From positions 2,861,501 through 2,925,500 of the forward strand of contig NZ_CP102288.1 of the NCBI RefSeq assembly GCF_025151535.1: a stretch of DNA of 64,000 nt. The letters run 5' to 3'. The stretch is from Segatella copri DSM 18205. Lineage in GTDB: Bacteria > Bacteroidota > Bacteroidia > Bacteroidales > Bacteroidaceae. A program made the translations under genes and the position numbers. Below the pieces are notes generated by a model, which made no database searches, had not been told where the DNA came from, and was given only the letters and a program-made list of their open reading frames with translations. Positions 1 to 8,302 of the stretch are shown piece by piece. Every line of letters starts with the position of its first letter. Within the stretch, counting starts at the first letter, position 1.

Positions 1-3
1 AAA

Positions 4-148
4 GGTTAACAGGTTAACAGTTAACACCCCAATAATGCATACTTCCATCCACACACTTATATAAAAATAAGTATATATATATTATTATATAATAAGGTAC
101 GCGAGGGGGCCATGCAAAAAACGGCTGTTAACTGTTAACCCTGTTAAC
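4..148. repeat. Inverted pair of GTTAAC-rich arms
   Basis: Positions 4-26 hold three overlapping GTTAAC units and positions 125-148 hold their reverse complement with one extra base, enclosing an AT-rich loop of about 100 bases. The arm resembles the loop of the dispersed hairpin repeat found at 9517, 11057, 13823, 16442, 18515, 22873 and 35860, but the GC-rich stem (AGAGCGGAA) is missing. Nothing coding is seen from 1 to 272. Confidence 0.7.
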
Positions 149-196
149 CCCCTCGGCTTCTCTGTCCCCTCTTTTAGGAAATTTAAACAAGAATGC

Positions 197-227
197 TTGG
201 TGGTTTCATCGAAAAACCTTACTTTTG
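197..227 (+). promoter_or_regulatory. Bacteroidetes-type promoter of the HIRAN gene
   Basis: TTG at 197-199 and TACTTTTG at 220-227 match the -33/-7 pattern with a 23-bp offset. The start codon lies 46 bp downstream. Confidence 0.6.
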
Positions 228-272
228 TAACCTGACTGCAAACAAACGTAAAAACAATAATAACAACATAAA

Positions 273-1934
273 ATGAAGAATCTCACATTCCATATCGTAG
301 GACTCACCCATAATGACGTGAAAGGCCATGAGGTAGAGTATGCTAAAGAAGCAGAGGGGAGAACCATCTGCCTCGTGCCCGATGACGCCAACACCTTCGA
401 CATGCTGGCGGTGAAAGCTTATGACAAACAGCAGCTCATAGGCTATGTTTCAGCCCTGGAAGGCGAGGACGTACGCGCCCTTATCATCGCCCGTAAGGAG
501 CGGAACCTGCGCACCCGCTGCATAGGCTGCAACAGCAAGAACGAGGGCGATAAGGCTGGATTGCAGCTCATGGTGAGGGCGCTCTCTGATGTTTCTGATG
601 AGGAGATGGAGCAGGCGCGCCGCGAAATATATGATGATAAGATTTATGATGACTGGCAATACTCCGGTCCTGTGCTGCCCATCGAACAGCTCACCCGCTT
701 CAGCGACTGCACTATGATGCTCGAAGGCGTCATCAACAGCATCATCCGTCTCCAGAATACGCTCTCTGAAGGCGCTTCCGATAAAGGTTCTTCTGCATCC
801 GATAACTCCTCTTCTGCATCCGATAAAACCTCTTCTGTGGCAGAGAACCGTTTTCTTGATGCAGAAACTGAGGTGATACTGCGCGAGGACCTTGCTGATT
901 GCCTTTCTGAGGCAAGAGAGCGGCTCAGCAGTTTCCTCGAAATCCAGCGCAGCGATTATTCCCGCGAAATGACGCAGGCCAGAAGCCGCATTCTTCATAA
1001 GCTGGAGCAGATAGACGATGAGGAACTGCAGCGACTCCGGGCCGTTTTGCTTACCGAGATGGGATTCATCACCAGTTCGGCTTACCGCGAGCGTGCGGCC
1101 TATTCTTTCTTCGTAGAAGCCCCGAATGCCATCAAGAAGAAGCAGACGGGCACCTACGATTATAAAGACCAGCTGGACGCCATAGAACAGCAGCTGCACG
1201 CCTTCCCCCACAATCTCTACCCAACATTCAAGGCCGACCCTGTAGATTTCCTCCGTCAGGTGTTCTATAAGCGTGTGCCAAGAAAGAAGATGCTCCAGTT
1301 GCTCTCGGGCATCGTGCTGATGATTATGAACGGCAGGGTGGACGATGTGAAGCAGTGGGGCAAGCACGGCGATGAGGAGTCGATGAAGGCGATGAAGGCG
1401 GTGGGTGCCAAGCCTTCAAACGAAGTGAAGAAAGAAAAATTCATGGAACTGGTTGATTTGGTAATTCCGAAGATAGCGGTTTATAAGAAAAAAGGCTGTC
1501 CTGAATTGCTGGTGAAAAAGCAATCCGACTGGTTCCCTGTGTTCCGACTCTTAAACGGGTGGGGGCTATTCGATATGGGAGCTCCTACAGCCTTCTGCAA
1601 ACATCTGGCCCACCTGTATGAAAAACTACCTCCGGAGAATACGGAGCGTGCTCCGCTCTGCAAATGGAAGGATCTTACGCAGGCGAAATCTGCACCTTTC
1701 GAATATGCGGCTCTGGAATGGTGGAAACTTGATTCAGGTGAGTTGGGCTCGGTAAGCAAGGAAAGATTCAATCGTTATTGTGATATTGTGAATGCTTTCA
1801 AGATGATTATGGGAACAACAGCCAGTTCGGAGAATGTGAACTTGAGGGAAATCTTGCCGAAACTGGTGGATGAGAAAGTGCCAACCTCGAACACCATGAA
1901 AGATGACGAGATGATGGCGAGTGATGGTAGCTAG
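273..1934 (+). CDS. HIRAN-domain protein of unknown function
   Basis: 553 aa. Residues 1-75 resemble a HIRAN domain (HxVG start, LVPDDANTFDMLAVKAY as the NPxDxNAV-like segment, then IGYV), a module known from Rad5/HLTF that binds DNA ends. The rest is mostly helical and charged and is not recognised. A Ser/Asp-rich linker near residues 165-190 is a short tandem repeat (SASDNSS, SASDKTS). No helicase or nuclease motif is seen, so any role in DNA transactions is inference from the HIRAN domain and from the DUF3987-like gene 205 bp downstream on the same strand, which has its own promoter. The ATG at 273 is the only good start after the promoter at 197-227. Confidence 0.6.
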   Translation: MKNLTFHIVGLTHNDVKGHEVEYAKEAEGRTICLVPDDANTFDMLAVKAYDKQQLIGYVSALEGEDVRALIIARKERNLRTRCIGCNSKNEGDKAGLQLMVRALSDVSDEEMEQARREIYDDKIYDDWQYSGPVLPIEQLTRFSDCTMMLEGVINSIIRLQNTLSEGASDKGSSASDNSSSASDKTSSVAENRFLDAETEVILREDLADCLSEARERLSSFLEIQRSDYSREMTQARSRILHKLEQIDDEELQRLRAVLLTEMGFITSSAYRERAAYSFFVEAPNAIKKKQTGTYDYKDQLDAIEQQLHAFPHNLYPTFKADPVDFLRQVFYKRVPRKKMLQLLSGIVLMIMNGRVDDVKQWGKHGDEESMKAMKAVGAKPSNEVKKEKFMELVDLVIPKIAVYKKKGCPELLVKKQSDWFPVFRLLNGWGLFDMGAPTAFCKHLAHLYEKLPPENTERAPLCKWKDLTQAKSAPFEYAALEWWKLDSGELGSVSKERFNRYCDIVNAFKMIMGTTASSENVNLREILPKLVDEKVPTSNTMKDDEMMASDGS

Positions 1935-1945
1935 CGGGGTATTAA

Positions 1946-2004
1946 TATACCCCTCTTATACCCTTTGTTTATACTTTTATACCTTTTTATACCCCTCTTT
2001 ATAC
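1946..2004 (+). repeat. Six iteron-like TATACC repeats
   Basis: TATAC recurs at 1946, 1957, 1970, 1978, 1988 and 2000, four of them as TATACCC(C), at intervals of 8-13 bp. The array lies between the HIRAN gene and the promoter of the DUF3987-like gene. It could be a phased protein-binding array; its function is not known. Confidence 0.6.
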
Positions 2005-2030
2005 CCCTGCTTTTTTAACCCAGAAAAAAC

Positions 2031-2061
2031 TTGCAAACGGCTTTTTTTTTGTTTATCTTTG
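2031..2061 (+). promoter_or_regulatory. Promoter of the DUF3987-like gene
   Basis: TTG at 2031-2033 and TATCTTTG at 2054-2061, offset 23 bp. This leaves a 5' leader of roughly 70 nt before the ATG at 2139. Confidence 0.65.
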
Positions 2062-2138
2062 CACCGCTTTTCAGAATGGAAGGCGGCAGGTTTCTGCAAA
2101 AAGAGCCTGTCTATTACAACTAAAAAAAATATAGATTT

Positions 2139-4709
2139 ATGACACAAAAATCATTAACCTTTGATGAATGCAAGCAGCTCAGCAGTCGCATCATCGCAAT
2201 GAACCCTAACCGCAGAGCGAACATGGGACAGATTTCATCCCATCTCCTCGATTACTACACCGAACTCACCAAGCAGCCTTGGCTCGCACAGCTCGTTGGT
2301 CAGATCCGTGACCTCACCGCCCAGCAGAACCAGATGATGCAGGAGGAGATGAAGGCGGGAGAGACTTACCAGCAGCTCGACCGCAAGATTTCTGACCTCA
2401 AGAAGCAGCTGCCTTTCCGCTCACCTCACTACTTCCACTTCCTCGATGACCATCGCGCCCAGAAATTCATCGACCCGGAGGCTTTCACCTTCCAGACAAC
2501 CGTAGACATTGATAATCCTGAGGAGGTTGAGCCAGCGGTGAAGAACGCCCTTCTGCTGAACGGAATGTTTGATGAGCCTACAGAGAAGCTCTTCAGAGAG
2601 AAAATCTTCTCAGCCGAAGACATTGAACTCTGGAAGGGAAAGGTGCTCCACATCGAGCGCTCAGCCCGCAACAAGGCCCACATCGACATCCGCATCCCGG
2701 TAGGAATGACCATTGCTGAGGCTCAGAGTGCCTTCTGCAAACTCATCCACGCCACCGAAGACCCTAGCTGCGTAACCCCGGAGCGCATCATCTTCATCAC
2801 CGATGCGGCAAGCCAGATTTATACTGCCGACGACTGGTACAAGCGCCTGGATAAGGAAGCCGTGGCTGAATATAGTGAGGCTTACCGCAAGAGAGGACTG
2901 GATATTGACGGCCGTCCGCTGGATGTAGATTCAGCCCGGTCAGGAGCCTCTCAGAGCTCAGCCTCTCAGAATGCATCTTCTCTGAGCCAGGCATTTCAGA
3001 ATGCATCTTCTGCTCCAACCGTAGATTTCGAACCCATCGAGAGCGAGGAGGAGAAGGCGAGACGGGCTGCCAATGCCGTGCAGTATGAGCAGACTTACGA
3101 CGGCGTTCCTTACGGGGAGATTGTGAAGGCGCTGGTAGAGCTGATGGGCGGCGCTCCTGTCCACGGCAACCGCAACAACTTCATCTATCGTGAAGCCTGC
3201 CTGCTAAGATACATCTGTAATAGTGAGGCGGCTTGGATCAAGCAGGTAATAGAAACCTTTGGCGAAGACGAGGCGAAGGCGTTCGCCACCGTAGAGAATG
3301 CCTGCAAGGTGGCGCAATCTACCGCGATTCCGGATTTGGTAAAGCAGGCTGTAGAGACTGCCCGCAAGAATCATCTTGCCAAGCAGGCCACCGAGAAGGC
3401 GGGAATCTATGCCGATGTTCCTCCTCAGTTGCCAGCCAAGCTGCCTAAGCTCATCAAGCTGCTCACCAGCAAGGTGCCTGCCGATTTCAAGGCGGCTGTG
3501 GCAATGGCGGTCTTCCCTGCGCTTGCCGCTCATCTTAAGGGCGTAACCTTCCGCTACACGGATAATCAGGTGCACGAGGCGGCGATGATGAATCTGCTCA
3601 TTGCAGCCATGTCGTCAGGCAAATCGCTCGTCAACGGACCTATCGACTGCATCATCGAAGACCTGGTTCAGATGGATAAGGTGAACCGCCAGAAGGAGCA
3701 GGACTGGAAGGACGAGGTGAATACCATGGGCGACAACAAGAAGAAGCCTGTGCGCCCGGAAGACATCTGCATCCGCATCGTTTCGCCCGACCTTACCCGC
3801 GCTGCCTACATCCAGCGTCTCGACGATGTACAGAAGGCTGGCGATGCTTATCTCTATTGCAAGATGGACGAGGTAGACATGCTCAGGAAGTTTAATGACC
3901 CTAGCCAGCTGATTCGCCTCTGCTGGGACAATTCAGAGGACGGCCAGGAGCGAGTAGGAACCAAGAGCGTTACAGCCCGCGTAAAGACCCGTTTCAACTG
4001 GAATGCTTCGAGCACCATTGCCGTTACGCAGAAGTTCTTCTCGGTTCGTGAGGTGGCTGATGGAGCCGTGAGCCGCCTGTCGCTCGCCACCATCATCCGT
4101 CCCGATTTCGCTCCGCGTCCGGAGGTGGGCAGTTATGATGCGCAGTTCAAGTCGCAGCTTTCTCCTTACATCCAGCAGCTGAACGCAGCCAGAGGTTTCA
4201 AGGAGTGCCGTAAGGCTCGCCAGCTTATCGAGCGCCTGGAGAATGAGATTATGGAGATGGCTCAGCTGGCTTACAACAAGCCTTACGCCGAGTTTGCCAA
4301 GCGTGGCCTGGCGAATGGTTTCCGCCGCGCGATGGTGCTTTATCTGGCGAATGGCGAGAAGTGGGAGAAGGCGATAGAGGATTTTATCGTATGGAGCGTG
4401 AAGTATGATTTGTGGTGCAAGATGCGTTTCTTCGGCAATCAGATGCAGGAGGCGATAGATGCAGACAGCCGCTCTGTGTGTCATACTCCCGGTGTGAGCA
4501 ATCTTCTTCTCTACGTTCATGACACCTTTGACAAGACTGAGATTCAGAACATCTGTCAGGTTCATGGCACCAAGACGAAACTTGCCATCCTGCTGTGCAA
4601 CTGGAAGAAGCGTGGCTTCATCATGAAGAACGAGGACGGCACCTTCACCAAGACCGCCCGTTTCATCGCCAAGTATGGGCACTACGGAACGCCAGGAGTG
4701 GCTGCGTAG
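2139..4709 (+). CDS. Large DUF3987-like (primase/helicase-associated) protein
   Basis: 856 aa. The middle (residues about 430-620) resembles DUF3987 proteins of Bacteroidetes, which often sit beside primase modules. AMMNLLIAAMSSGKSLVNGP looks like a degenerate Walker A (SSGKS), and KMDEVDML may be the acidic Walker B-type stretch. The C-terminus (YVHDTFDKTEIQNI to KKRGFIMKN) looks like a winged helix. A Ser/Gln/Asn-rich linker at residues about 268-292 contains duplicated ASQNASS-like units. No VirE or primase domain is visible at the N-terminus. No plasmid genes flank it, so it is probably a chromosomal accessory gene. The family call is from pattern memory only. Confidence 0.5.
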   Translation: MTQKSLTFDECKQLSSRIIAMNPNRRANMGQISSHLLDYYTELTKQPWLAQLVGQIRDLTAQQNQMMQEEMKAGETYQQLDRKISDLKKQLPFRSPHYFHFLDDHRAQKFIDPEAFTFQTTVDIDNPEEVEPAVKNALLLNGMFDEPTEKLFREKIFSAEDIELWKGKVLHIERSARNKAHIDIRIPVGMTIAEAQSAFCKLIHATEDPSCVTPERIIFITDAASQIYTADDWYKRLDKEAVAEYSEAYRKRGLDIDGRPLDVDSARSGASQSSASQNASSLSQAFQNASSAPTVDFEPIESEEEKARRAANAVQYEQTYDGVPYGEIVKALVELMGGAPVHGNRNNFIYREACLLRYICNSEAAWIKQVIETFGEDEAKAFATVENACKVAQSTAIPDLVKQAVETARKNHLAKQATEKAGIYADVPPQLPAKLPKLIKLLTSKVPADFKAAVAMAVFPALAAHLKGVTFRYTDNQVHEAAMMNLLIAAMSSGKSLVNGPIDCIIEDLVQMDKVNRQKEQDWKDEVNTMGDNKKKPVRPEDICIRIVSPDLTRAAYIQRLDDVQKAGDAYLYCKMDEVDMLRKFNDPSQLIRLCWDNSEDGQERVGTKSVTARVKTRFNWNASSTIAVTQKFFSVREVADGAVSRLSLATIIRPDFAPRPEVGSYDAQFKSQLSPYIQQLNAARGFKECRKARQLIERLENEIMEMAQLAYNKPYAEFAKRGLANGFRRAMVLYLANGEKWEKAIEDFIVWSVKYDLWCKMRFFGNQMQEAIDADSRSVCHTPGVSNLLLYVHDTFDKTEIQNICQVHGTKTKLAILLCNWKKRGFIMKNEDGTFTKTARFIAKYGHYGTPGVAA

Positions 4710-4725
4710 CGGTGATAAAGGAGTG

Positions 4726-4757
4726 GGCGTGGTGAAATGCCACGCCCCTCACGTTTT
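4726..4757 (+). terminator. Hairpin terminator after the DUF3987-like gene
   Basis: GGGCGTGG (4726-4733) pairs with CCACGCCC (4741-4748) over a 7-nt loop. A short T run follows after a few bases. Confidence 0.6.
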
Positions 4758-4761
4758 AGCA

Positions 4762-4852
4762 GCACGCCCTGAAAGGGCAGAAGCTCCTAGCCCAGGGCAC
4801 CGCCCTGGGTAATAATGGCAGCACGCCTGTCGCCCTGAAAGGGCAAAAGCTT
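4762..4852. repeat. Duplicated palindromic CGCCCTGAAAGGGC repeat
   Basis: A 21-bp unit containing GCCCTGAAAGGGC occurs at 4766-4786 and 4832-4852. Between them, 4790-4811 is another palindrome (CCCAGGGC..GCCCTGGG). This looks like a REP-type intergenic repeat cluster. Besides this cluster and the promoter at 4941-4972, the gap 4710-5140 holds a long leader without a recognisable gene. Confidence 0.65.
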
Positions 4853-4940
4853 TAAAATAGCCCGTTTTTGTAATGAGAATGTAAATGTTCTTGACCTTAA
4901 TCAAGAAAAAAGGGCTTTTTGAAACTTTTCTCCTAAAATA

Positions 4941-4972
4941 TTTGTGTGCGCACACAAAAAGTTGTACCTTTG
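4941..4972 (+). promoter_or_regulatory. Promoter with an 18-bp perfect palindrome
   Basis: TTTGTGTGCGCACACAAA at 4941-4958 is a perfect palindrome that includes the presumed -33 TTG. TACCTTTG at 4965-4972 is the -7 box. This geometry is typical of a repressor operator. The transcript would start near 4979 and read through a leader of about 160 nt into two tiny genes. Confidence 0.65.
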
Positions 4973-5140
4973 CACCAGAAAAAGAAAAAAGGATAAAAGA
5001 TTGATTCAGTAAGGATAACTTACGAAATCGATTCGAGACAAGTTTGAGACCGGTTCGGAACCTGGTTCTGAGATTCGGACGAGGACTTCTGGAAAATCTC
5101 GAAGAGACTGATTAAGAGGTTAAAAGAAAGGAAAAAGATT

Positions 5141-5233
5141 ATGGCAATGTTCGGGATAATGACAGTAGCAGTAGCAGCATTCGCAGTAGTAGCTTGCGCA
5201 GGTATGAACCTCGGAATGAACTGCGGCAAATAA
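5141..5233 (+). CDS. Small hydrophobic peptide 1 (30 aa)
   Basis: The ORF from ATG 5141 to TAA 5231-5233 encodes a 30-aa peptide. A hydrophobic core (VAVAAFAVVACAG) is followed by a polar tail ending NCGK. A strong purine ribosome-binding stretch (AGAAAGGAAAAAGATT) abuts the ATG and is nearly repeated before the second peptide at 5360. It resembles the class of very small membrane peptides found in Bacteroidetes but is not identified further. A membrane location is inferred from hydrophobicity alone. Confidence 0.55.
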   Translation: MAMFGIMTVAVAAFAVVACAGMNLGMNCGK

Positions 5234-5359
5234 GCTACGAAGCTAAGAGAGCATAGAAATCCTCCTCCGGGAGGTAAGAAATAAAGAGAGTTAAGATTTT
5301 GTTAGGTAAAACTACAAGATTGTATATTTAAGATAACAAATTTAAGAAAGGAAAAGATT

Positions 5360-5440
5360 ATGTTAGTATTAGGAATGATTTTCGCAGTAGTTGTTGCATG
5401 TGTAGCTGAAGTTGGTGCTATTAGCAACAAGTTGGCTTAA
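5360..5440 (+). CDS. Small hydrophobic peptide 2 (26 aa)
   Basis: ATG 5360 to TAA 5438-5440, 26 aa, almost entirely hydrophobic (LGMIFAVVVACVAEVGA) with a short polar end. The AAGAAAGGAAAAGATT ribosome-binding region matches that of the peptide at 5141, and both cores share an AVV.AC pattern. The two genes look like diverged tandem duplicates on one transcript. Function unknown. Confidence 0.55.
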   Translation: MLVLGMIFAVVVACVAEVGAISNKLA

Positions 5441-5760
5441 TCGGAGATTAGCCATGCGAAGGGCTCCAAAAGAGCCGAGATTAAAAAATGGCTGGCAGCA
5501 ATGCACAGCTGAGTAAAAAACAGTAGGGAGCCGAAGGGGCTTCCGAAATCAGAGAGGAGAGTAAAAACTCCTTTTCATTTGAAATTCATACTGTCCCCTG
5601 AGAGTTTTCGTGATAAATTCTGATTGGGGATTTCATATATAGATTGTTAAGAATTCGTTTTAGGTTTTATAGATTTTCATTTTAGGTTTTTAGGTTTAAG
5701 TTTTTAGGTTAATTGTTAGTTGTTTTTAAGAAAAAAGCAGTTTTTAATTCATTAAATTAC
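5441..5760 (+). other. Non-coding 3' region of the small-peptide transcript
   Basis: No convincing gene. It holds a small hairpin (GGCTC..GAGCC near 5462-5477), a T-rich stretch with repeated TTTTAGGTTT motifs (5658-5720), and then the terminator at 5761. Confidence 0.5.
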
Positions 5761-5815
5761 GAAGGCAACAACGAGGGAAGTCGCATGACGACCCAAGTTG
5801 TTGCCTTCTTTATTT
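5761..5815. terminator. Strong intrinsic terminator, probably bidirectional
   Basis: GAAGGCAACAAC (5761-5772) pairs perfectly with GTTGTTGCCTTC (5797-5808) and is followed by TTTATTTTCTT. It lies between the convergent small-peptide transcript and the M16 peptidase gene and could serve both. Confidence 0.8.
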
Positions 5816-5850
5816 TCTTATTACTTGAGCTATTTGTCTGAAAATCAACA

Positions 5851-7233
5851 TTATCTGAAAATCAGCGTGGTGAGCCTGTCTTTATCAAACAACTCCTGAG
5901 CCACGGCCTGTATCTGTTCGGCAGTAATCTCATCCACCTGCTCGTAGAGTCGGTCTACATTCTTCTCCCAGCCATAGTGAAGGAAGCTCTTGCCGAAGTC
6001 GAGGGCAAAGTTCTCGCGGTTGTCGCAAGCCACGCCTACCTGTCCCTTTATCTGCTTCTTGGCGGCCTTGAGCTGCGCCTCGCTCAGCGGTTTCTGCATG
6101 AACTTATCCAGTTCCTTGCGAACCAGGCGGAGGCAGCGCTTCACGTCGTGCTCATCGCAGCCGAAATAAATGCTCCAAATGCCCGTATCGCCATAAGCCA
6201 CCATCGTACTCTCTACGGTGTAAACCAGTCCGTTGTGCTCGCGCAGGGCTAGGTTCAGCTTGGCGTTCATTCCCGGTCCGCCCAGCATATTGTTGAGCAG
6301 ATAGAGCGGCATTCTGCGGCTGTCGTTTACATCGTAGGCGCGGGTTCCAATCATCACATGAGCCTGATGCGTATTCTTCTGCATCACAATCGTCTGCCCG
6401 GCAATCTCTTTCCCTACAGATGGATAATTTTCAGGTCCCACAGATGGATATTTTTCAGGTCCCACAGATTTCACAGATGACACAGATTTTTCTGTAGTAA
6501 TAGAATTCTCATCCCCTGAAATCTGTGTCATCTGTGAAATCTGTGGGAGCTTTTCCTCAGCAAGCTTGCCCACTGAATTCGCTGCATTTTCAGCAACCTT
6601 GCCCGAATCATCATCTGCGAGCGCCTTCCTGATAAGCTTCACCAGCTTCTTGAAGTCAATGTCTCCGTAAGCGAAGAATATCGCATTATCCGGCCGGTAA
6701 AGCTTTCTTGTAAAGCGCAGCGCATCTTCTGTCTTGAACGAGCGAACCTGCTCGGCTGTGCCCAGAATATTGTGACCCAGCGGCGAACCCTTGAAGATGA
6801 TATTTTCGAATTCATCATAAATCAGTTCGGCAGGAGAATCGTTGTAACTCTCTATCTCATCGCAGATTACCTCTACCTCCTTGTCGATTTCCGCTTGCGG
6901 ATAAACCGAATGGAAAACGATGTCGGTGAGCAGATCTACGGCTCTTGCGATGTGCTCCTTGAGGATGGCGGAGTAATAAACAGTGCCCTCCTTGTTGGTG
7001 TAGGCGTTCAGGTCGCCTCCCACGCTCTCCAGACAGTTGAGAATGTGCCACGCCTTGCGGCGCTCTGTGCCCTTGAAAGTAACGTGCTCACAGAAGTGGG
7101 CAAGTCCTTCTTCGCCCGGCTCCTCGTTTCGGGTGCCGGCGTTAATCTGGTAACCGCAATACACCACCTTGCTGTCTGAAGGCAGGTGGATGATGCGGAG
7201 TCCATTATCGAGTGTATAAGTATTGTATTTCAT
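5851..7233 (-). CDS. M16-family zinc metallopeptidase
   Basis: 460 aa. The inverted zinc motif HFCEH lies near residue 50 and the third ligand region is EVEVICDEIESYNDSP. The C-terminal half has the usual Tyr-rich second domain (GMNAKLNLALREHNGLVYTVES). Family members act as processing proteases on peptides or misfolded proteins. No signal peptide is seen, so it is probably cytoplasmic or periplasm-facing in a complex. The start is placed at ATG 7231-7233 because the -7 box TAACTTTG occupies 7243-7250 on this strand, excluding any start further upstream. An unusual linker of about 45 residues (LPQISQMTQI.. to ..YPSVG) is encoded by a repeat insertion (see 6461-6547). Confidence 0.88.
   Translation of the reverse strand: MKYNTYTLDNGLRIIHLPSDSKVVYCGYQINAGTRNEEPGEEGLAHFCEHVTFKGTERRKAWHILNCLESVGGDLNAYTNKEGTVYYSAILKEHIARAVDLLTDIVFHSVYPQAEIDKEVEVICDEIESYNDSPAELIYDEFENIIFKGSPLGHNILGTAEQVRSFKTEDALRFTRKLYRPDNAIFFAYGDIDFKKLVKLIRKALADDDSGKVAENAANSVGKLAEEKLPQISQMTQISGDENSITTEKSVSSVKSVGPEKYPSVGPENYPSVGKEIAGQTIVMQKNTHQAHVMIGTRAYDVNDSRRMPLYLLNNMLGGPGMNAKLNLALREHNGLVYTVESTMVAYGDTGIWSIYFGCDEHDVKRCLRLVRKELDKFMQKPLSEAQLKAAKKQIKGQVGVACDNRENFALDFGKSFLHYGWEKNVDRLYEQVDEITAEQIQAVAQELFDKDRLTTLIFR
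6461..6547. repeat. Perfect 29-bp inverted repeat inside the M16 gene
   Basis: The 29 bases at 6461-6489 (starting CCCACAGATTTCACAG) are exactly reverse-complementary to 6519-6547, with a 29-base loop. A related sequence (ATCTGTG..TCTGTGAAATCTGTGGGAG) stands alone at 42366-42396 between genes. In the M16 gene it stays in frame and encodes a low-complexity linker. CACAGATGG/CCCACAG echoes at 6438-6465 suggest further local duplication. Confidence 0.85.
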
Positions 7234-7290
7234 TTCAAGGTGCAAAGTTACACTGAAAATGTAATTTATCCAAAAAAATGGTCATTTATT

Positions 7291-7320
7291 TTGCATTATC
7301 GCCAAAAAGACTTATCTTTG
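7291..7320 (+). promoter_or_regulatory. Promoter of the sugar kinase gene
   Basis: TTG 7291-7293 and TATCTTTG 7313-7320, offset 22 bp, 33 bp before the ATG. The M16 promoter (7243-7250, minus strand) is divergent to it. Confidence 0.7.
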
Positions 7321-7353
7321 CCACCAAAAAATAAAATATAGACAACAAAAACA

Positions 7354-8289
7354 ATGCGCAAAGTAATAGGAATAGGAGAAACCGTGCTTGACATCATCTT
7401 CAAGGGCGGCAAGCCGATAGAGGCAGTACCGGGTGGCTCATCATTCAATGCAGTCATCTCGTTGGGTCGTGCGGGCGTAAATGCTTCGTTTATCAGCGAG
7501 GCGGGCAACGACCGCATAGGAGAGTATGTGATTCAGTTTTTGAGAGATAATGGGGTGAATGCTGACAATGTGAGCATCTTTCCGGAATCGAAGTCGCCGC
7601 TCTCGCTGGCTTTCCTCGACGAGAACAACAATGCCGACTACATTTTCTACAAGGATCATCCTCACGACCAGCTGGAGTTTGCCACACCGGAAATCAATCC
7701 TGGCGACATCGTGCTCTTCGGTTCGTTCTTCGCTCTGAATCCTGTGGTCCGTCCTCAGGTTGCCGGCTTCCTGGAGTATGCGAAGGAGCACGGCGCCATT
7801 CTTTATTACGACATCAACTTCCGTGCTTCTCATCAGAACGAAATCATGAAGATTACGCCTAATCTGATAGAGAACCTGGAAATGGCTGATTTCGTACGCG
7901 GAAGCCACGAGGACTTTGGAATCCTCTACAAGAAACCGGAGGCGGATAAGGTTTATAATGCCGAAATCAGTTTCTACTGCAAGAAGTTTATCTGCACTCA
8001 GGGCGCTGAGCCTGTAGAGGTTCGTGCCGAGAACGGCTTTGCCAAGAGTTATCCTTCGGAGAAGATGAAGCCGGTGAGCACTATCGGAGCCGGCGATAAT
8101 TTCAATGCCGGTTTTGTTTTCGGACTGATCAAGGATGGAATCACCCGCGAGGACATCGACCGCGGCTTATCTGAGGCGCAATGGGACAGTCTCCTTGTTT
8201 CGGCTCAAGAATTCTCCACCGAATGCTGCAAGGACATCTACAATTATGTTTCCAAGGAATTCGGAGAAGAAAAGAAGAAGGAATTATAA
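7354..8289 (+). CDS. PfkB-family carbohydrate kinase (fructokinase-like)
   Basis: 311 aa, the usual length of ribokinase/PfkB kinases. The N-terminal signature GGSSFNAVISLGRAG binds the sugar. The C-terminal STIGAGDNFNAGFVFGL carries the GAGD anion hole and catalytic Asp. These enzymes phosphorylate sugars or nucleosides with ATP in the cytoplasm. The specific substrate is not decidable from sequence; a fructokinase is the commonest annotation of this form. The flavodiiron gene follows after 13 bp, so co-transcription is likely. Confidence 0.85.
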   Translation: MRKVIGIGETVLDIIFKGGKPIEAVPGGSSFNAVISLGRAGVNASFISEAGNDRIGEYVIQFLRDNGVNADNVSIFPESKSPLSLAFLDENNNADYIFYKDHPHDQLEFATPEINPGDIVLFGSFFALNPVVRPQVAGFLEYAKEHGAILYYDINFRASHQNEIMKITPNLIENLEMADFVRGSHEDFGILYKKPEADKVYNAEISFYCKKFICTQGAEPVEVRAENGFAKSYPSEKMKPVSTIGAGDNFNAGFVFGLIKDGITREDIDRGLSEAQWDSLLVSAQEFSTECCKDIYNYVSKEFGEEKKKEL

Positions 8290-8302
8290 AAATATAAAAG
8301 AT

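Noticed and set aside
5074..5095. GACGAGGACTT shared between the small-peptide leader and the structured RNAs
   Set aside because: Only 11 bases match and the neighbouring sequence does not align; probably chance.
5487..5526. 12-codon frame after the second small peptide
   Set aside because: Too short, polar and without a good ribosome-binding site; it ends within a hairpin-rich 3' region.
8135..8302. N-terminal extension of the flavodiiron protein
   Set aside because: It overlaps the kinase gene in another frame and the family starts at the ATG at 8303.
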